A stretch of 7,780 nucleotides of DNA from a bacterium UBP17_UBA6191 (GTDB lineage: Bacteria > Muiribacteriota > UBA6191), in the NCBI GenBank assembly GCA_002422125.1, contig DITF01000071.1:1-7780 (forward strand), given 5' to 3'. Below, piece by piece: positions 7,011-7,780 of this stretch. The notes below the pieces were generated by a model. That model was not told the DNA's origin. It saw only the letters and a list, made by a program, of their open reading frames with translations, and ran no database searches. The position numbers and the translations under genes were made by a program. Position 1 is the first letter of the stretch; each line of letters opens with the position of its first letter.

Positions 7011-7780
7011 ATGCAAACACATCAAATCATCCATCAAAAGCTGGTTCAAGCGGTCAAAAGTTTAAGAAAAAATGAAGCTGAAATTTTGGATTTAATCGCT
7101 CAGGCCGATCAAACCAAAGATTTTTTAATGCTGGTTCAATACCCATCCCTCTTTAGTTATTGCGTCAAAGAAATTGGGCTGACTGAGGCTGAAACCTGGA
7201 ATTTTTTGGCATTGTATAGAAAATCCAAAGAGATTCCGGCCTTAACTGAGGCTATCCAGTCTGGTGAGGTTTCGGTTAGTAAGCTAAGGCATATTTGTCC
7301 CGTCATTACTATCGAGAATCAGAATCATTGGATTGAGAAAGCTAAAACGGAAACCAACAAAAATTTGATTGATGAAGTGGCCAAGACATCGCCTTATACC
7401 AAAAGAAAAACAGTCTTAAAACCCGCTGGTGAAGGTATGAAGCGGTTATCCATTGATATCAGCTCTGAATTTATGCAAAAGCTCTTACGGCTTCAGGAGG
7501 TATTAAAGGACAATGACATTACACGGGTGCTTGAGGTGGCGATTGACGACACTCTGGAAAAACGAGATCCGGTTAAAAAGGCTGATAGAGCAGAAGAAAG
7601 GGCTAAGAAAAAAGAACTCATTAAAAAAATTGAGGTTAAAGACGCTGAGATTGAGGCTGAACCGATGAGTAAGCCAGACCAAGAGCATTCTAAAAATTCA
7701 TCTGTCGCAAGACAGGCTCGAAAAGCACTGCCCAAACAATTAGTTCATGCCATCAACAGACGGGATCGGGGGCAGTGTTG
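7011..7780 (+). CDS. HNH-endonuclease-type protein, N-terminal 256 residues, cut by the window edge
   Basis: The frame opens at the ATG (MQTHQIIHQKLVQAV) and stays open to the last base. An in-frame TGA at 6927-6929 and no ATG between fix this start. Residues 15-100 are helical and carry a pattern I associate with a family of HNH nucleases common in Bdellovibrio-like bacteria: YPSLFSYCVKEIGLTEAE at 44-61, a KEIPALTEAIQSGEVSVSKL stretch at 73-92, then a second segment at 142-182 (MKRLSIDISSEFMQKLLRL onward). Residues 183-230 form a highly charged, lysine- and glutamate-rich linker. The visible part ends in INRRDRGQC at 248-256, which matches the RDxGxC entry into a zinc-binding HNH domain. The nuclease domain itself, with the catalytic His and Asn, lies beyond the window, so activity cannot be judged. 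Such proteins would cut DNA; their cellular role is poorly known and they are often multi-copy. Family assignment is from memory of the pattern, moderately sure. Confidence 0.72.
   Translation, partial: MQTHQIIHQKLVQAVKSLRKNEAEILDLIAQADQTKDFLMLVQYPSLFSYCVKEIGLTEAETWNFLALYRKSKEIPALTEAIQSGEVSVSKLRHICPVITIENQNHWIEKAKTETNKNLIDEVAKTSPYTKRKTVLKPAGEGMKRLSIDISSEFMQKLLRLQEVLKDNDITRVLEVAIDDTLEKRDPVKKADRAEERAKKKELIKKIEVKDAEIEAEPMSKPDQEHSKNSSVARQARKALPKQLVHAINRRDRGQC

Noticed and set aside
7493..7735. Minus-strand frame rich in Ser, Leu and Phe that resembles a membrane protein
   Set aside because: It is the complement of the lysine- and glutamate-rich linker of the HNH-type protein, which produces such hydrophobic shadows.

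Overview
The window looks like chromosomal DNA of moderate GC from a Gram-negative bacterium. Three things point that way: an exported protein of about 1250 residues built from tetratricopeptide repeats (TPRs), an HtpG chaperone, and the N-terminal part of an HNH-nuclease-type protein. That last protein resembles a family I associate with Bdellovibrio and its relatives, so Bdellovibrionota or a neighbouring lineage is my best guess. This is inference from protein style, not proof.

Layout. Bases 1-564 (minus) hold the first 188 codons of htpG, cut by the left edge. Bases 565-727 are a leader with two 13-base palindromes. Bases 728-4486 (minus) encode the large TPR protein with a signal peptide, in the same direction as htpG and upstream of it. 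Bases 4487-4571 are a compact divergent promoter region. Bases 4572-5147 (plus) encode a 191-residue cytoplasmic TPR-like protein whose end overlaps a stem-loop. Bases 5216-6709 (plus) encode a cysteine-rich metallo-beta-lactamase (MBL) fold hydrolase related to the soluble domain of ComEC. Bases 6710-7010 show no convincing gene. From 7011 to the right edge (plus) runs the N-terminal part of the HNH-type protein, ending exactly where the nuclease domain should begin.

How the parts relate. HtpG is housekeeping. The two TPR proteins are divergently transcribed from adjacent promoters, so a shared regulation is possible but unproven. The MBL protein and the HNH-type protein look more like accessory genes, and nothing in the window shows that they form one system. 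The most notable points are the cysteine-rich, His-to-Asp variant MBL enzyme and the apparently leaderless start sites of the small TPR gene and the HNH-type gene. The htpG and MBL genes, by contrast, have strong Shine-Dalgarno sequences. I see no RNA gene, CRISPR array, insertion sequence or phage structural gene.
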